Of a DNA stretch of 64,000 bases, positions 1 to 12,900 are shown piece by piece; within the stretch, counting starts at the first letter, position 1, and each line of letters opens with the position of its first letter. The position numbers and the translations under genes are program-made. The stretch is from Aegilops tauschii subsp. strangulata (taxonomy: Eukaryota; Streptophyta; Magnoliopsida; Poales; Poaceae), in NCBI RefSeq assembly GCF_002575655.3, contig NC_053039.3, positions 221,545,622-221,609,621 on the forward strand, given 5' to 3'. A model generated the notes under the pieces. That model searched no databases and had not been told where the DNA came from. It saw nothing but the letters and a program-made list of their open reading frames with translations.

Positions 1-3000
1 CTGGATTAAATCATACTCTATTTGCATTTGGGCATTTAAATGTTATTAAATATTTTAAATGCTCAAATAATCATAAACTAAAATGTTTACTGTAGGATAT
101 ATTCCCAACAGTGATCATGAGTAGTTTCATGATTTTTGGAAGTGTCTAAGTATTTTTAATAAAGCCCTAAAGACTACAGAATATTAGAAAACAGAAACAA
201 ATAAAAAAAGAGAGAAAGGAAACCTACCTGGCCTCACCTGTCGCAGCCCAGCTGGCCAGCCCACCTGGCCGGCCCAGCCCAGCGCCGCTGCCAGTCATCT
301 CCCACCTCTCGCCAGTAGGACGAGAGGCGTGTGGCTGCCGTGCGCGCCCACGCGCCCCGGCCACCTCCTGCTTGCCGCTTCTCCCTGGACGTCCCCGGAG
401 ACGCCACGCGCTCCCCTCGACCCCTCCCGCTCTCCCCCGTGCTCATTCCCTCCCCTGGACCTCTCTCTCTCACCCACCCGAACGGGTTCGTCGCCGCCGC
501 TCGCCACCACCGCGGCCATCGCCTCCCCCTCGCCTCTCCGACATGCCCAGGAGCTCCGCCACCGTCGCCTATGTCTCTCTGTCGACTCACGCGACGCCAA
601 ACGCCCCGAAGCGCCGCCCCCGACCTCGTCTTCATCGTTCGGCCGCCGAGATCGCCGGCGACCTCCCGTCTTCATCAGCTCCTCCCCGACCTCGCCGACC
701 CGCTCGTCGTGACCGTGGTGAGCTGCTGGCCGTTTCCCCCCTCTCCGTTCTCTTCCTCGCATGCCGTAGCGACCGCACCAAGCTCGACCGCACCCGCCGC
801 CGCTTGCGCCCGCCGCCGACGCGGCCCCGGCAACCAAACAGCCCAGGCGTCGTGTCCAACATGCTCGCCGCCTCGCGTAGTTGTTGTAGGTGCCATGAAC
901 GCGCTGCCACGGCCACTGCAGCCCCGTAGACACAAACACCCGAACGCCAGCGCCGCCCCGAGCTCGTTTCCGGCGAGCTCCATCCGTCCCCGCTGCTGCC
1001 GCATGCCGCTCTGGATGCGGGCGAGCCCCAGCTCCCCGCGCGTGCCCTCCTCTGCTCGATTGGGCGCCGGAGAAGCAATCCCGAGCCCTTCCGCCGTGTC
1101 TGCTGCCGCCAGCGGCTAAACGCCGGTGGTTTAGCCCCGGTTGACCAGGGATTTGACCCCCCTTGGGTCATTGACATGTGGGCCCCGGCCCCACTGACAT
1201 TTTGGTTAGGTTTAACTTAAGGCTAATTAACTATATTAATTAGCTGAGTCGATGACATATGGGTCCCACTGTCAGGTTTGACTCTGGTTAGGCGCTGTTG
1301 ACCAGCTGACGTCACGGTGACGCAGTGCTGACGCAATAACTCATTTCTGGATTTATTTTTTATATAGGAAATTCCAGAAAATGTAGCAAACTTCTAAAAA
1401 TCATAGAAAATAATCTATAACTCAGATTGAAAAGATTTATATATGAAAAATGATCAGAAAAATCCAATCTATCCATCTGTACTGGTTTCATGCATGTCTA
1501 AACAAGTTAACCTTGCTGTTTAGTTCAAAACATGATAAGGCACTATTTAAATTCATAATTTGAGTTTGGGATTGAACCTTTGGTTCAAAATGACCCAAAC
1601 CCATCTGTTTGTAGTTGCATTAGCCAAAACACATTCATACTGCCATGTCTTAGCATGCATCATAATTGTTGCATTGCATTGATTGTGTTTCCTTCTCTGT
1701 TGCCGGTAATTGTCCCCTCTCGATAGCCGTGATTCCGACGATGAGTTCGATGACACCGATGAAGAACTATAATATCTTCAGAAGTGCCAGGCAAGCAAAA
1801 ACCCCTTGTTCAATCCGATACAATCCCATTCTCTCGCTCCTGCTCTCTTCTACTGCATTAGGACAATCGATTCAACTGTTACATGCTGCGGTAGTTGAAC
1901 CCCTTTTCCTCTGCATGACCTGTCATTGCCACAGTAAATAGATGAAACCCACTAGCATGAGTAGGAGTTGTTTGAGCCCTGATGTGCCTACTCATTCATG
2001 TTTGTTTGTCATGCCTGCTACTGCTTAGAGTTGAGTCGGGTCTGATTCATCGGGGATGAATTGGAATGGTGATGAACATGTCCTACTGTGTGTGAGCTAA
2101 GTGTGTGAACACGATTTGGTAAAGGTAGCGGTGAGAGTCCATGTAGGAGTACATGGTGGGTTGTCTCATTGAAGCCGTCCTCAGGAACTGAGTTCTGTGT
2201 TTGTGATCCATGATACAGTTACTACCACACATTGGGCCCGAAACCAATGGACCCTCTCGGCTTCTTAATCACCCTTGTCCTCTGTCCAGGAGTTGCAAGT
2301 AGTTTCTGGTGTTTGTAGTAAGCTGGAGGCCATGGACAGCGCTGACCAAGGGGTGGGCTGTGATGCGGTAGGCTCGTGGCCCGGTGTACCGAGTCGCCCG
2401 TTTGGTGTCTCGGGAACCCTGCACACATCGTTCGGGGCCGTATGTGGAAACCTCGGCGGGACTCCCTGCGGATGGAACCTGAATAGGCGATAAACCTGGA
2501 CTAGAGACTTGAGTGTTTAGGTAGGTTGTGGCCGACTCCCTCGCCAGGCTTCCGCTTGAAGGTTGCCAAGGTACACGACGTGTACATGGTGGTAAGTGGC
2601 GAGAGCGTGTGTGACGAAGTACATCCCTGCAGGGTTAACATCATCTATTCGAATAGCCGTGTCCGCGGTAAAGGACTTCTGGGTTGCCTATAACAGTTCA
2701 TAGACAAGTGAAAGTGGATACTCTAAAATGCGCAAGATAAGCGTGAGTGCTATGGATGGCGTTCTCGTAGGGAGACGGGAGCGGATCCATAGTGGTGTAT
2801 TGATATGGTGAATATGTGGACTCGTGTGCGCCACCTCAAAAGAGTTGCTTGCAGTCGTTGTTCAGGATAGCCACCGAGTCAAAGCTGGCTTGCTGCAGTT
2901 AAACTCCACCACCCCCTTTGTTGATACCGATGCATATGTAGAAAGCTCTGATGTAAGTCTTGCTGGGTACATTTGTACTCATGTTTGCTTAATTTATGTT

Positions 3001-3884
3001 TTGCAGAGAGACTTCAGTCTCGCTAGTAGTTCCGCGTGGACTTCGACGTTTAGCTTGTTACCTCAGCTATGATCTTGTGCCCTCGGCAGGATCTAGTAGA
3101 TAGTCAGGCTTCTCAGCCTTTTTCATTTATAGTTGTCTGTACTCAGACATGTTAAGCTTCCGCATGTGTTTGACTTGTATGCTCTGAATGCTGGGTAGAG
3201 AGACCCATGTTTGTAATATCTCGCTCCTCGGAGCCTAATGAATAAATACTTGAGTCGTAGAGTTATGTTGTGATGCCATGTTGTATTTACACATATCGAG
3301 CATATTGTGTGTATGATTGAAATGCTTGGTATGTGTGGGATCCGACAACCTATTTGTTTATCCTTGGTAGCCTCTCTTATGGGGAAATGTAGTCTTGTGC
3401 TTCCATGAGCCATAGTAGTCCGCTACAGCCCGGTTCACCGGAGTCCTGCTAGCCCAGCACTACTGCTCCGGAACACTTGACTGGCCGGCATGTGATTCAC
3501 TTCGTTCCTGTGTCTGTCCCTTCGGGGAAATGTCACGCGGTGACATCCGGAGTCCTGCCTAGCCTGCTACAGCCCGGGTTCCCGGAGTCCTGTTAGCCCA
3601 GTGCTACAGCCCGGATTCGCACGCTGCTGACCGACACGTTCGATGTTGATTCATGTATGCCTGTCCCCATACGTTAGTGCCGCTTTGGGTTCACGACTAG
3701 CCATGTCAGCCTGGGTTCTCTGTCATCTGGATGCTAGCGACACTGTCATATACGTGAGCCAAAAGGCGCAAACGGTCCCGGGCCATGGTAAGGCGACACC
3801 CGTGGGAATACCGTGCGTGAGGCCGCAAAGTGATATGAGGTGTTACAGGCTAGATCGGTGTGACTTGGAATCGGGGTCCTGACA
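1..3884 (+). mobile_element. 3' part of a long Del/Tekay-type Gypsy LTR
   Basis: The block ends cleanly with ...TCGGGGTCCTGACA at 3884, a CA-type LTR terminus, and is followed directly by the interior of a Copia LTR. It is probably the right end of an element inserted there; its start lies outside the window. Several blocks match, in inverse orientation, the LTR of the minus-strand LARD further right: CCCTGCAGGG followed by CTATTCGAATAGCCGTGTCC (about 2630-2675 versus 7122-7157), and an ACGT-rich stretch with TGACGTCA near 1307. The GC-rich part 234-1119 opens several overlapping frames on both strands. None has a recognisable domain, and I read it as LTR leader sequence, not a gene. No internal domain of this element is visible. 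The family name is inferred from the LTR style only. Confidence 0.65.
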
Positions 3885-5513
3885 AATACATAGACCACAA
3901 CATGTCCCTAGTAAGCCTCTAGTTGACTAGCTCGTTGATCAATAGATGGTTATGGTTTCCTGACCATGGACATTGGATGTCATTGATAACGGGATCACAT
4001 CATTAGGAGAATGATGTGATGGACAAGACCCAATCCTAAGCATAGCACAAGATCGTGTAGTTCGTTTGCTAGAGATTTTCTAGTGTCAAGTATCGTTTCC
4101 TTAGACCATGAGATTGTGCAACTCCCGGATACTGTAGGAATGCTTTGGGTGTACCAAACGTCACAACGTAACTGGGTGTCTATAAAGGTGCACTACAGGT
4201 ATCTCCGAAAGTGTCTGTTGGGTTGGCACTAATCGAGACTGGGATTTGTCCCTCCGTATGACGGAGAGGTATCTCTGGGCCCACTCGGTAATGCATCATC
4301 AGAATGATCTCAATGTGACTAATGAGTTAGCCACGGGATCATGCGTTACGGAACGAGTAAAGAGACTTGCCAGTAACGAGATTGAACGAGGTATTGGGAT
4401 ACCGACGATCGAATCTCGGGCAAGTAACATACCGATAGACAAAGGGAATTATATACGGGTTTGATTGAATCCCCGACATCGTGGTTCATCCGATGAGATC
4501 ATCGTGGAACATGTGGGAGCCAATATGGGTATCCAGATCCCGCTATTGGTTATTGGCCGGAGAGGTGTCTCGGTCATGTCTGCATGGTTCCCGAACCCGT
4601 AGGGTCTACACACTTAAGGTTCGGTGATGCTAGAATTGTTATGGGAAATAGTATGTGGTTACCGAAGGTTGTTCGGAGTCCCGGATGAGATCCCGGACAT
4701 CACGAGGAGTTCCGGAATGTCCGGCGGTGAAGATTGATATATTGGACGAAGGGTATTGGAGTCCGGAAGTGTTCCGGGGGTACCAGGCTATGGCCAGCAT
4801 GACCGAAAGGTGTTTCGGGAGCCCCGACAAGTGTTGGAGGGCCTCATGGGCCAAAGGGGAAGGGGCAAACCAGCCCACTAAGGGGTGGTGCGCCCCCACA
4901 CCCTTTCCCACGTTACTTCGGGAGGTGGGGCGCCTCCACCTGGCTTGGGAGGCAAGCCTCCACCTGCTTGGCTTGGGGGGCAAGTCTCCCTAGGATTTTC
5001 CCTAGGGAGATCCAATCTGCTTGGCCGCCGCCCCCTAGGGGAAACCCTAGGGCGCCTCCCCTCTCCCCTTGCCCCTATATATAGTGGAGGGGTGGGAGGT
5101 CAGTTGCACCTCTTCCCTGGCGCAGCCCTCCCTCCTCATACACCTCCTCCTTCTCCTCCGTAGTGCTTAGCGAAGCTCTGCCGGAGAACTACGAGCTCCA
5201 TCGCCACCATGCCGTCGTGCTGCTGGAGTTCTCCCTCAACTTCTCCTCTCCCCTTGCTGGATCAAGAAGGAGGAGACGTCCCCGGGCTGTACGTGTGTTG
5301 AACGCGGAGGCGCCGTCCGTTTGGCGCTAGATCGGATCTTCCGCGATTTGAATTGCCACGAGTACGACTCCATCAACCGCGTTCTTGTAACGCTTCCGCT
5401 TAGCGATCTTCAAGGGTATGAAGATGCACTTCCTCTCTCTCGTTGCTAGCATCTCCTAGATTGGTCTTGGTGACACGTAGGAAAATTTTGAATTATTGCT
5501 ACGTTCCCCAACA
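3885..5513 (+). mobile_element. BARE/Angela-type Copia 5' LTR, first part missing
   Basis: The sequence reads as the BARE/Angela/WIS LTR from about 130 bases inside its start: ...ACATAGACCACAACATGTCCC, the block CGTCACAACGTAACTGGGTG, GGAACGAGTAAAGAGACTTGCC, and the terminus CCCCAACA at 5513. It aligns by eye with a second LTR of this type at 52685-53525, which retains the GCCCTAGAGGCAATAAT start. The missing first part probably lies left of the Del/Tekay-type element that ends at 3884, so no deletion is needed to explain the truncation. A TATA box sits at 5075-5083. Confidence 0.8.
5075..5083 (+). promoter_or_regulatory. TATA box of the BARE-type LTR
   Basis: CTATATATA stands in GC-rich LTR sequence about 440 bases before the LTR end, followed by a pyrimidine-rich leader. 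This is the place of the U3/R boundary promoter in this family. Activity is inferred, not shown. Confidence 0.6.
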
Positions 5514-6175
5514 GTGGCATCATGAGCTAGGTCTATGCGTAAATTCTATGCACGAGTAGAACACAAAGTAGTTGTGGGCGATGATTTGTTCAATTTGCTT
5601 GCCGTTACTAGTCTTATCTTGATTCGGCGGCATTGTGGGATGAAGCGGCCCGGACCGACCTTACACGTACTCTTACGTGAGACAGGTTCCACCGACTGAC
5701 ATGCACTTGATGCATAAGGTGGCTAGCGGGTGTCTGTCTCTCCCACTTTAGTCGGATCGGATTCGATGAAGAGGGTCCTTATGAAGGGTAAATAGAAATT
5801 GGCATATCACCGTTGTGGCTTTTGCGTAGGTAAGAAACATTCTTGCTAGAAACCCATAGCAGCCACGTAAAACATGCAACAACAATTAGAGGACGTCTAA
5901 CTTGTTTTTGCAGTGTATATATGTGATGTGATATGGCCAAAAGGATGTGATGAATTATATATATGTGATGTATGAGATTGATCATGTTCTTTTAATAGGA
6001 ATCACGACTTGCATGTCGATGAGTATGACAACCGGCAGGAGCCATAGGAGTTGTCTTAATTTATTATATGACCTGCGTGTCAATGAAAAACGCCATGTAA
6101 TTACTTTACTTTATTGCTAACCGTTAGCCATAGTAGTAGAAGTAATAGTTGGCGAGACAACTTCATGAAGACACG
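5514..6175 (+). mobile_element. Copia primer site and leader, rest of internal region deleted
   Basis: Just after the LTR terminus stands TGGCATCATGAGCTAGG (5515-5531), a degenerate form of the usual initiator-Met primer site TGGTATCAGAGC. About 660 bases of untranslated leader follow, rich in CATGTC/GTGATG motifs. There is no gag or pol. The leader runs into ...GAAGACACG and then joins the tail of the 3' LTR at 6176. Confidence 0.7.
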
Positions 6176-6478
6176 ATGCCGTCGTGCTGCTGGAGTTCTC
6201 CCTCAACTTCTCCTCTCCATGCTGGATCAAGAAGGAGGAGATGTCCCCGGGCTGTACGTGTGTTGAACGTGGAGCCGCCGTCCGTTCGGCGCTAGATCGG
6301 ATCTTCCGCGATTTGAATCGCCGCGAGTACGACTCCATCAACCGCGTTCTTGTAACGCTTCCGCTTAGCGATCTTCAAGGGTATGAAGATGCACTTCCTC
6401 TCTCTCATTGCTAGCATCTCCTAGATTGGTCTTGGTGACACGTAGGAAAATTTTGAATTATTGCTACGTTCCCCAACA
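6176..6478 (+). mobile_element. Remnant of the Copia 3' LTR (last 303 bases)
   Basis: This stretch is a direct repeat of 5209-5513, with about a dozen differences, and has the same CCCCAACA end. The join to the leader falls on the trinucleotide ATG, present in both parents (GACACGATG in the leader, CCACCATG in the LTR). That is the mark of an end-joining or illegitimate-recombination deletion. It removed all coding sequence and most of the 3' LTR. Confidence 0.8.
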
Positions 6479-9400
6479 GTGTCAGCGGAAGCAACAATAT
6501 CTGAGTACAGACATAAGTTAAACAAGTTTGCCTTAAGAAGGCTAGCACAAACTGGGATACAGATCGAAAGAGGCGCAGGCCTCCTGCCTGGGATCCTCCC
6601 AAACTACTCTTGGTCGTCGTCAGCGGGCTGCACGTAGTAGTAGGCATCTCCGGTGTAGTAGGAGTCATCGTCGACGGTGGCGTCTGGCTCCTGGGCTCCA
6701 GCATCTGGTTGCGACAACCAGGTAGAAAGGAAAGGGGGAAAAGAGGGAGAAAAGCAACCGTGAGTACTCATCCAAAGTACTCGCAAGCAAGGAGCTACAC
6801 TACATATGCATGGGTATATGTGTAAAGGGCCATATCGGTGGACTGAACTGCAGAATGCCAGAATAAGAGGGGGATAGCTAATCCTGTCGAAGACTACGCT
6901 TCAGGCCACCTCCATCTTGCAGCATGTAGAAGAGAGTAGATGGTAAGTTGACCAAGTAGTATCGCATAGCACAAACCTACCCGGCGATCCCCTCCTCGTC
7001 GCCCTGTTAGAGAGCGATCACCGGGTTATATCTAGCACTTGGAAGGGTGTGTTTTATTAAGTATCCGGTTCTAGTTGTCATAAGGTCAAGGTACAACTCC
7101 GGGTCGTCCTTTTACCGAGGGACACGGCTATTCGAATAGATAAACTTCCCTGCAGGGGTGCACCACATAACCCAACACGCTCGATCCCATTTGGCCGGAC
7201 ACACTTTCCTGGGTCATGCCCGGCCTCGGAAGATCAACACGTCGCAGCCCCACCTAGGCACAACAGAGAGGTCAGCACGCCGGTCTAAATCCTATGGCGC
7301 AGGGGTCTGGGACCATCGCCCATTGCACACCTGCATTTTGCGAACGCGGCCGGAAGTAGACCTAGCTTAGCAGGCGTTCCAGTCCAATCCGGCGTGCGCC
7401 GCTCAGTCGCTGACGTCACGAAGGCTTCGGCTGATACCATGACGTCGAGTGCCCATAACTGTTCCCTCGTAGTTGGTTAGTGCGTATAGACCAAATGGCC
7501 GGACTCAGATCAAATACCAAGAACTCGTTAAGCGTGTTATTTTAAAGTAACTGCGGACGCTGACCAGGGCCAGGCCCACCTCTCTACTAGGTGGTCTCAA
7601 CCTGCCCTGTTGCTCCACCACAAAGTAACAGTCGGGGGCCGTCGGGAACCCAGCCCACCTCTACCGGGATGGAGCCACCTGCCCCTTCAGCCCCCATCTC
7701 CAAACAACATCATAAGTAACGTAACAGTATAAAGTGTATAGCATATGCCCGTGATCACCTCCCGAAGTGATCATGGCCCAGTAGTATAGCATGGCAGGCG
7801 GACAAGAGTGTAGGGCCACTGATGGAACACTAGCATCCTATACTAAGCATTAGGATAGCGAGTAAAGGTATCAACAATTGTAGCAACAATGACAGGCTAT
7901 GCAGCAGAATAGGATTAACCGAAAGCAGTAACATGCTACACTACTCTAATGCAAGCAGTAAAGAGAAGGAATAGGCGATATCCCGTGATCAGGGGGGCTT
8001 GCCTGGTTGCCCTGGCAAGAAGGGGTCGTCGTCGATGTAGTCGATCACAGGGGTATCGGCAACGGTCTCGGAGCCTACCGGAAAGAAGTAACGGAGGGGG
8101 AACACAATAAATAACATAGCAATCAAATGCAACACAAAGCAAGACGCCGCAATATGTTATGCTAGGGGTGACCTAATGCAGGGATAGGTGATACCGGCGA
8201 AGGGGGGAAACATCCGGGAAAGTATCCCCGGTGTTTCACGTTTTCGGACAGATGACCCGGAGGGGGAAAGTTGCGTGTTCGCTATTCTAGGGATGTGTGG
8301 CGGACGAACGGGCTGCGTAACCGGATTCGTCTCGTCGTTCTGAGAAATTTTCATGTACAAAGTATTTTCATCCGATATATGGTTTAGTTTATATGATTTT
8401 CTAAAGTTTAAAATCATTTTTAGAATTTATTTAATTAATTTAATTCAACATTATCCAGAACAGTGCACGCTGACGTCATCATGACGTCAGCAGTCAACAG
8501 AGCCGTTGACTGGTCAAACTGACGTGTGGGGTCCGCATGTCATTGACTGTTTAGTTAAAATAATTACTGTTTAATTAAACTAACAAGTTAATCAGATTAA
8601 TTAACTTAATTAATTCACTAATTAATTAATTATAAATTTTATTATTTCATTTTATTTTTATTTTTATTTTAAAACGTTCTGGGCGTGGGCCCCATATGTC
8701 ACAGGGCCAGGGGGCACTGGCCCAGTGGTCAGTGGCCCATAGGCCATAGCGGGCACGGGCGCTAACGGCACAGCCCAAACGGGCGCTAGCCCGCGGGGGT
8801 GCACCCGACTGGGCAACATGGGGCAGCTGGCGGGCGCGGGCGCCAGCGCACCGGCGTTGAGCTCCGGTGGCTGCGACCGGGCGGAGCATGGGGAGGGCCG
8901 CGGCTGCCGACACGCAGCAGGGCGGGGTGGAGCAGGGGAAAGGTCAGGCGCGGTTAAGGGCGGCGATGCCCGCCGCGGGCGAGGCGCTCCTGGGGTGCGT
9001 CGGGCGCGGGACGGCGCGGTGGCCGGAACGGGCGACGCGGACGAGGAGAGAGGGAGGTGCTCACGGACGGTGTAGGTGAGTGGCAGCGGGCTCGAGGAGG
9101 ACGGGGATGACGGCGAGGTCGAGGCGTTGGTGCAGCGGCGGGGCGGCGCGCGTCGACGGCGTCTGGCGAGGAGGGGGATGAGGACGACGCAGTTCGGCGG
9201 GGAGGCGGCGCCGACGAGGTGGCGGGCGACCCGACGAACGGTAGCAAGGGCGATCCGGTGGCGGCAGCGCCGATGTGGCGGCGGGGCGCCGGCGTGAGGC
9301 GGGGAGGTCCGGCGATGGTGTCGGGGACGAGCGGTGTGCGCCCCCCCGATCCAGATCGAGGGGGAGGGGAACCGAGCGAGAGAGAGAGGGATCGAGGGAA

Positions 9401-9965
9401 GTGGGGTCGGGGGGTTAGGGTTTGTGGGGTGAGGGGGTTATATAGGGGCACCGGGTGGGCCGGCCTGACTGGTTTCGGCCAGTCGGGTCGAGGCCCAGTG
9501 GGAAAAGGGCGGGCTCACTTTTCTTTTGTTTGTTTTAATTTTCTTATGACTTTTGTTTTCTTTTATTTCTTTAATAGTTTATAGTTTTACAAAAAGTAAA
9601 ACCCACACCTAATATAGAGTTACAATTCCAACTATTGTCACAAAAGTTTTACCCCTGAACAAAAATAGTTTAGTATTTTATAAATTCCAAAGACATTTAT
9701 TTAATTGTTTTAGCTACTGTTTTTATTCATTTTAGATTATTTAAACATTTTATAAAATTGTGCTTTCTCCACCATAATTACCTATACATTATTTGGCTCC
9801 ACCCGAACATTTATTTTTAATATTTGAAAACTTTTATTGTTTGCCTTTATTTTAAATTTTAAATCTGAACTGGGTTTTGAATTGACGCGAGTTTATCAAT
9901 AGTAACCGAGGTGACGTGGCATCATTAGCGAAGGTTCACTGTAGCTTAATTATCCGGGCATTACA
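6479..9965 (-). mobile_element. LARD 3' LTR (left copy), first ~175 bases displaced
   Basis: This is a near-identical direct repeat of 14316-17814. On the plus strand it ends in CCGGGCATTACA, so on its own strand the element begins TGTAATGCCC. The first 175 bases present in the right copy are missing here; they should lie left of the Copia element that interrupts it. The LTR is GC-rich at 8690-9480, where overlapping proline/arginine-rich frames are open, and AT-rich elsewhere. It carries a minus-strand TATA at 9438-9445 and a 23-bp palindrome at 8469-8491. A short acidic, tyrosine-rich reading frame (complement 6604-6786) is preserved in both LTR copies. Confidence 0.85.
9438..9445 (-). promoter_or_regulatory. 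TATA box in the left LARD LTR
   Basis: On the minus strand CTATATAA is followed by CCCCCTCACCCC and an AAACCCTAA box, a typical plant core promoter and leader. The matching site in the right LTR (about 17286-17293) reads TGTATAA, a single transition. The LTR that would serve as the transcribing 5' LTR therefore has the weaker box. Confidence 0.5.
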
Positions 9966-9977
9966 ATTCTCCTCCAC
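9966..9977 (-). promoter_or_regulatory. LARD polypurine tract
   Basis: The minus strand reads GTGGAGGAGAAT directly before the LTR start TGTAATGCCC. It is preceded by CTCGGGACGAGATTTCTTGTA, a motif common at this place in Del/Tekay-type Gypsy elements. This fixes the element's orientation and links its replication to that lineage. Confidence 0.75.
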
Positions 9978-12900
9978 TACAAGAAATCTCGTCCCGAGAT
10001 TTAAGAGGGAGAGTAGGGGGAAGGGATTTGGTTACGAAATTCTAACGAGTGTTCTTGGTCTTAGTTGCTCTTCTCGAAGAGGTCGATCAGTTACATTGAT
10101 GTCTTCATTTCTATGCTTCAGGTCATCATGATGAAGTCGGCATCCTTTCTTCGAGAACTCCATCGTACTTATGAGAGAAAAAGGGTGCGTATTCCGGGAG
10201 AACGCACCTATGCAAGGTTGACTAACTGGTCGGCAACATCGAGGAAGGTGGCGGAAAGTAACTCTTGAATTAAAACTTAAGGAAATATCGAGAGCAAAGT
10301 AAGGAGGTATGCTGGGAAGTTTCAAGCGGGCAGGCAATCGTTCGATGCCTGTTATAGGGCGTGAAAGGGGTTCAAAGCAACGAGAATAAGTATTGTGTCT
10401 AATACCAGAATATATCACTAGGAAGGTGGCTCGTGAATTACCTACGAAACCAAGAGCAAGGGATAACTTTGTGAACAAGGTGTACAGGAGAGTCAGGTTT
10501 CGATCCTGTAGAACTGTGGGTTATGGGCCCACCATGTGGGTTAAAAGCAGGAAGGTGCTAACATTTGCACGGTCAAGATAGCAAAGTATGTCAGAGGATA
10601 GCCTGTCAGTTTTGTTGGCAACAACGTTGGTACCTAGGGCGAGGGACGAAGAGAACCATTTTCATGCGCGTTGAAACGAGGCGGACCAATAGGCAAAGTT
10701 CTCGTCCATCGGTGGTTATCAGAATGTCATCAACAATAGTAACAGCCTCTTACTGACAGAGTTGTACACCGAGTTGTTTACATAAGCAGGAGAATATTAC
10801 TGCTTAGATCATATAGATCACAAGAAACGTTAAACCTACCAATGGAAAGGAAAATAGGATTATCAGATTAAACAGAACAATGGAAAGGAAAATGTGTTAA
10901 AACACATATTTCAAGGGTATATCCTTCCCAAGGACAAGCGGAGCATGATATCCATGACAGGATAGAAAGTAGAAAACCATTGAGGTAAGAGGGGAGGAAT
11001 TTCATGATATTAATCGTACAACGGTGTTTGGATAATTTATAAAGAAAACTTAGCATTATGCTTCAAATGTTCCTACTGATGATAGGAGTACCACATACAT
11101 GCTTCGAGATTGCATTGACATGGTCTTCAAGCAAAGGTCGGACTTTCGATACACAAGGGATCCATCAGGAACAACTTGTAAAGTAAGTCTTACGATTTCC
11201 TCATGGAAGAACCGCTAAGCTTGCTAAAAGGAAACTATAACAATAGGTCCTCCGGCCAGGTGTGCTAGGCATGACATAACCTTACCGGGTCATATAAAGA
11301 CCAACATTATAACTCTTGGAAATATGTTCCAACCATCATATCTGACCGAGATTCAGATCTAATTGGTGTCACGATACCTCAGACTTAGGATGCCTGAGAA
11401 GAAAAGGTGCGGCACAATTTGACGAGATGACATTGTAAGATTCTCGGGAAATGAACTATGGAAGCGAGTTCCGAAACAAGAGTTCATCAGTAAACCAACG
11501 AGAGGATGAGGAGGTGGCTGATGGAATCAGCGACAATTCATCGAGATTAACAAAAGATGGATTTCCACAACTATGTGAACAAGGGGATAACATTTGTCAG
11601 GTCAAATGGTATAATGATGTATGCTCGAGGAAAACATAACAATTAAACATTGGTTGAAAGGTGCACCCGAAATATGGGCTGGGTTGCACGACCAACGTCC
11701 GAATGGTGATTTAATAATCAATAGTCTAAGAATGAACGGTCGACCATTAACTTCAAAGCAATAGGGTTGCTAGAAGGGCAGAATCCAAACATCACCGCTC
11801 ACTTGTAGGTACCCCGGTTGGAACCAACACGAGGACCATAGCAAGAGTTCTTAAGAGGTGGTGAAATTCCCACGACATTCTTGACATAAAAGGTGGTAAT
11901 ATTTCAAGGTCAAGAAGAACAATGCTGGGCAGCAAGGAACTCAAGGTACAACACAAAATACGAACACGTTTGTGTCGGAGGGAAGGCAATAAAGTGGCCG
12001 ATGATAACACAACTCTTTGAGGGCAAGGATGGTATTTCTCTTCATGAATCCGATTGATATCCATGACGAGCTCATAAGGTTGATGATGACCATGACACAT
12101 TTGTCGAGAGATTTCAAGAAGATGTAATTAATTAGCGACGACATCAAGTCAAAGGAATGATGAAGCGAAAGGTTATTGGAACCATGGGTACGACACAAAC
12201 TCGAAATCAAGCTTGTTGTTCAAGGCGAAATGATATGATGAGGAAGATCGACGTAAGCTTAGCTCATCATCAAAATGGTGCTCCGGGAAGAAGGACCATG
12301 TAGCACAGTTAAAATTTAGCATGGTAATGGTATAGCTGATCAGGCTAGGGATGACGTGATCGAGTACAAACTCGTAAGCAAAGAAGATTACTAAGAGTTG
12401 TTTAATCGCGATGTGGACTCGATTCAGTTATCGATGTCCTTGAGTGTTTAATAACTCGAAGCCCGTGAAAAATAGGAATCAATGAGAATGTAGTACTTGA
12501 TGGAGAACTCATAAGAAGTTATGCAGTTCCGTGATAATCTCGAGATACCAGGGGGGTAATACTCGACGACAAACCAAAGTAGAGGTTGGACTAGGGTATT
12601 GCTCTGCAGAAGACAAGTGCTTAAACTTGTACGAGAAATGGTATTTAAAGGAGAACATGGTCGGAACCACGATTGCAAAAGGCCAGATCCCAGATATAAG
12701 ATGAACTTATACCAAGGGAATAATTAATTTAGGAGAAGCTTTTAATGATAAGATCTACATCGTGTCCATGGGAATGAACACAAAGTTCAAGGTCGACTCC
12801 CACTTGTCCAATGCATAACCTTTCATTCACTGCTAAAAAAAATGATTTCAGTGTGAAAACCTACCGGGTGAATTACTAGAGGAGTATGACCCGTGAAAAG

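Noticed and set aside
234..1119. Long overlapping GC-rich reading frames on both strands near the left end.
   Set aside because: Proline/arginine/serine-rich products in several frames at once reflect GC-rich LTR leader sequence. There is no domain and no frame preference.
3885..6478. A large deletion joining the Del/Tekay-type LTR and the BARE-type LTR.
   Set aside because: The left LTR ends precisely at its CA terminus, so simple insertion into the BARE-type LTR explains the junction. A deletion would rarely stop there.
8690..9480. Open frames of up to 165 codons in the GC-rich part of the LARD LTR, repeated at 16510-17300.
   Set aside because: Several frames on both strands are open together; the products are low-complexity and the two LTR copies differ by indels that change the frame. 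It is best seen as transcribed leader.
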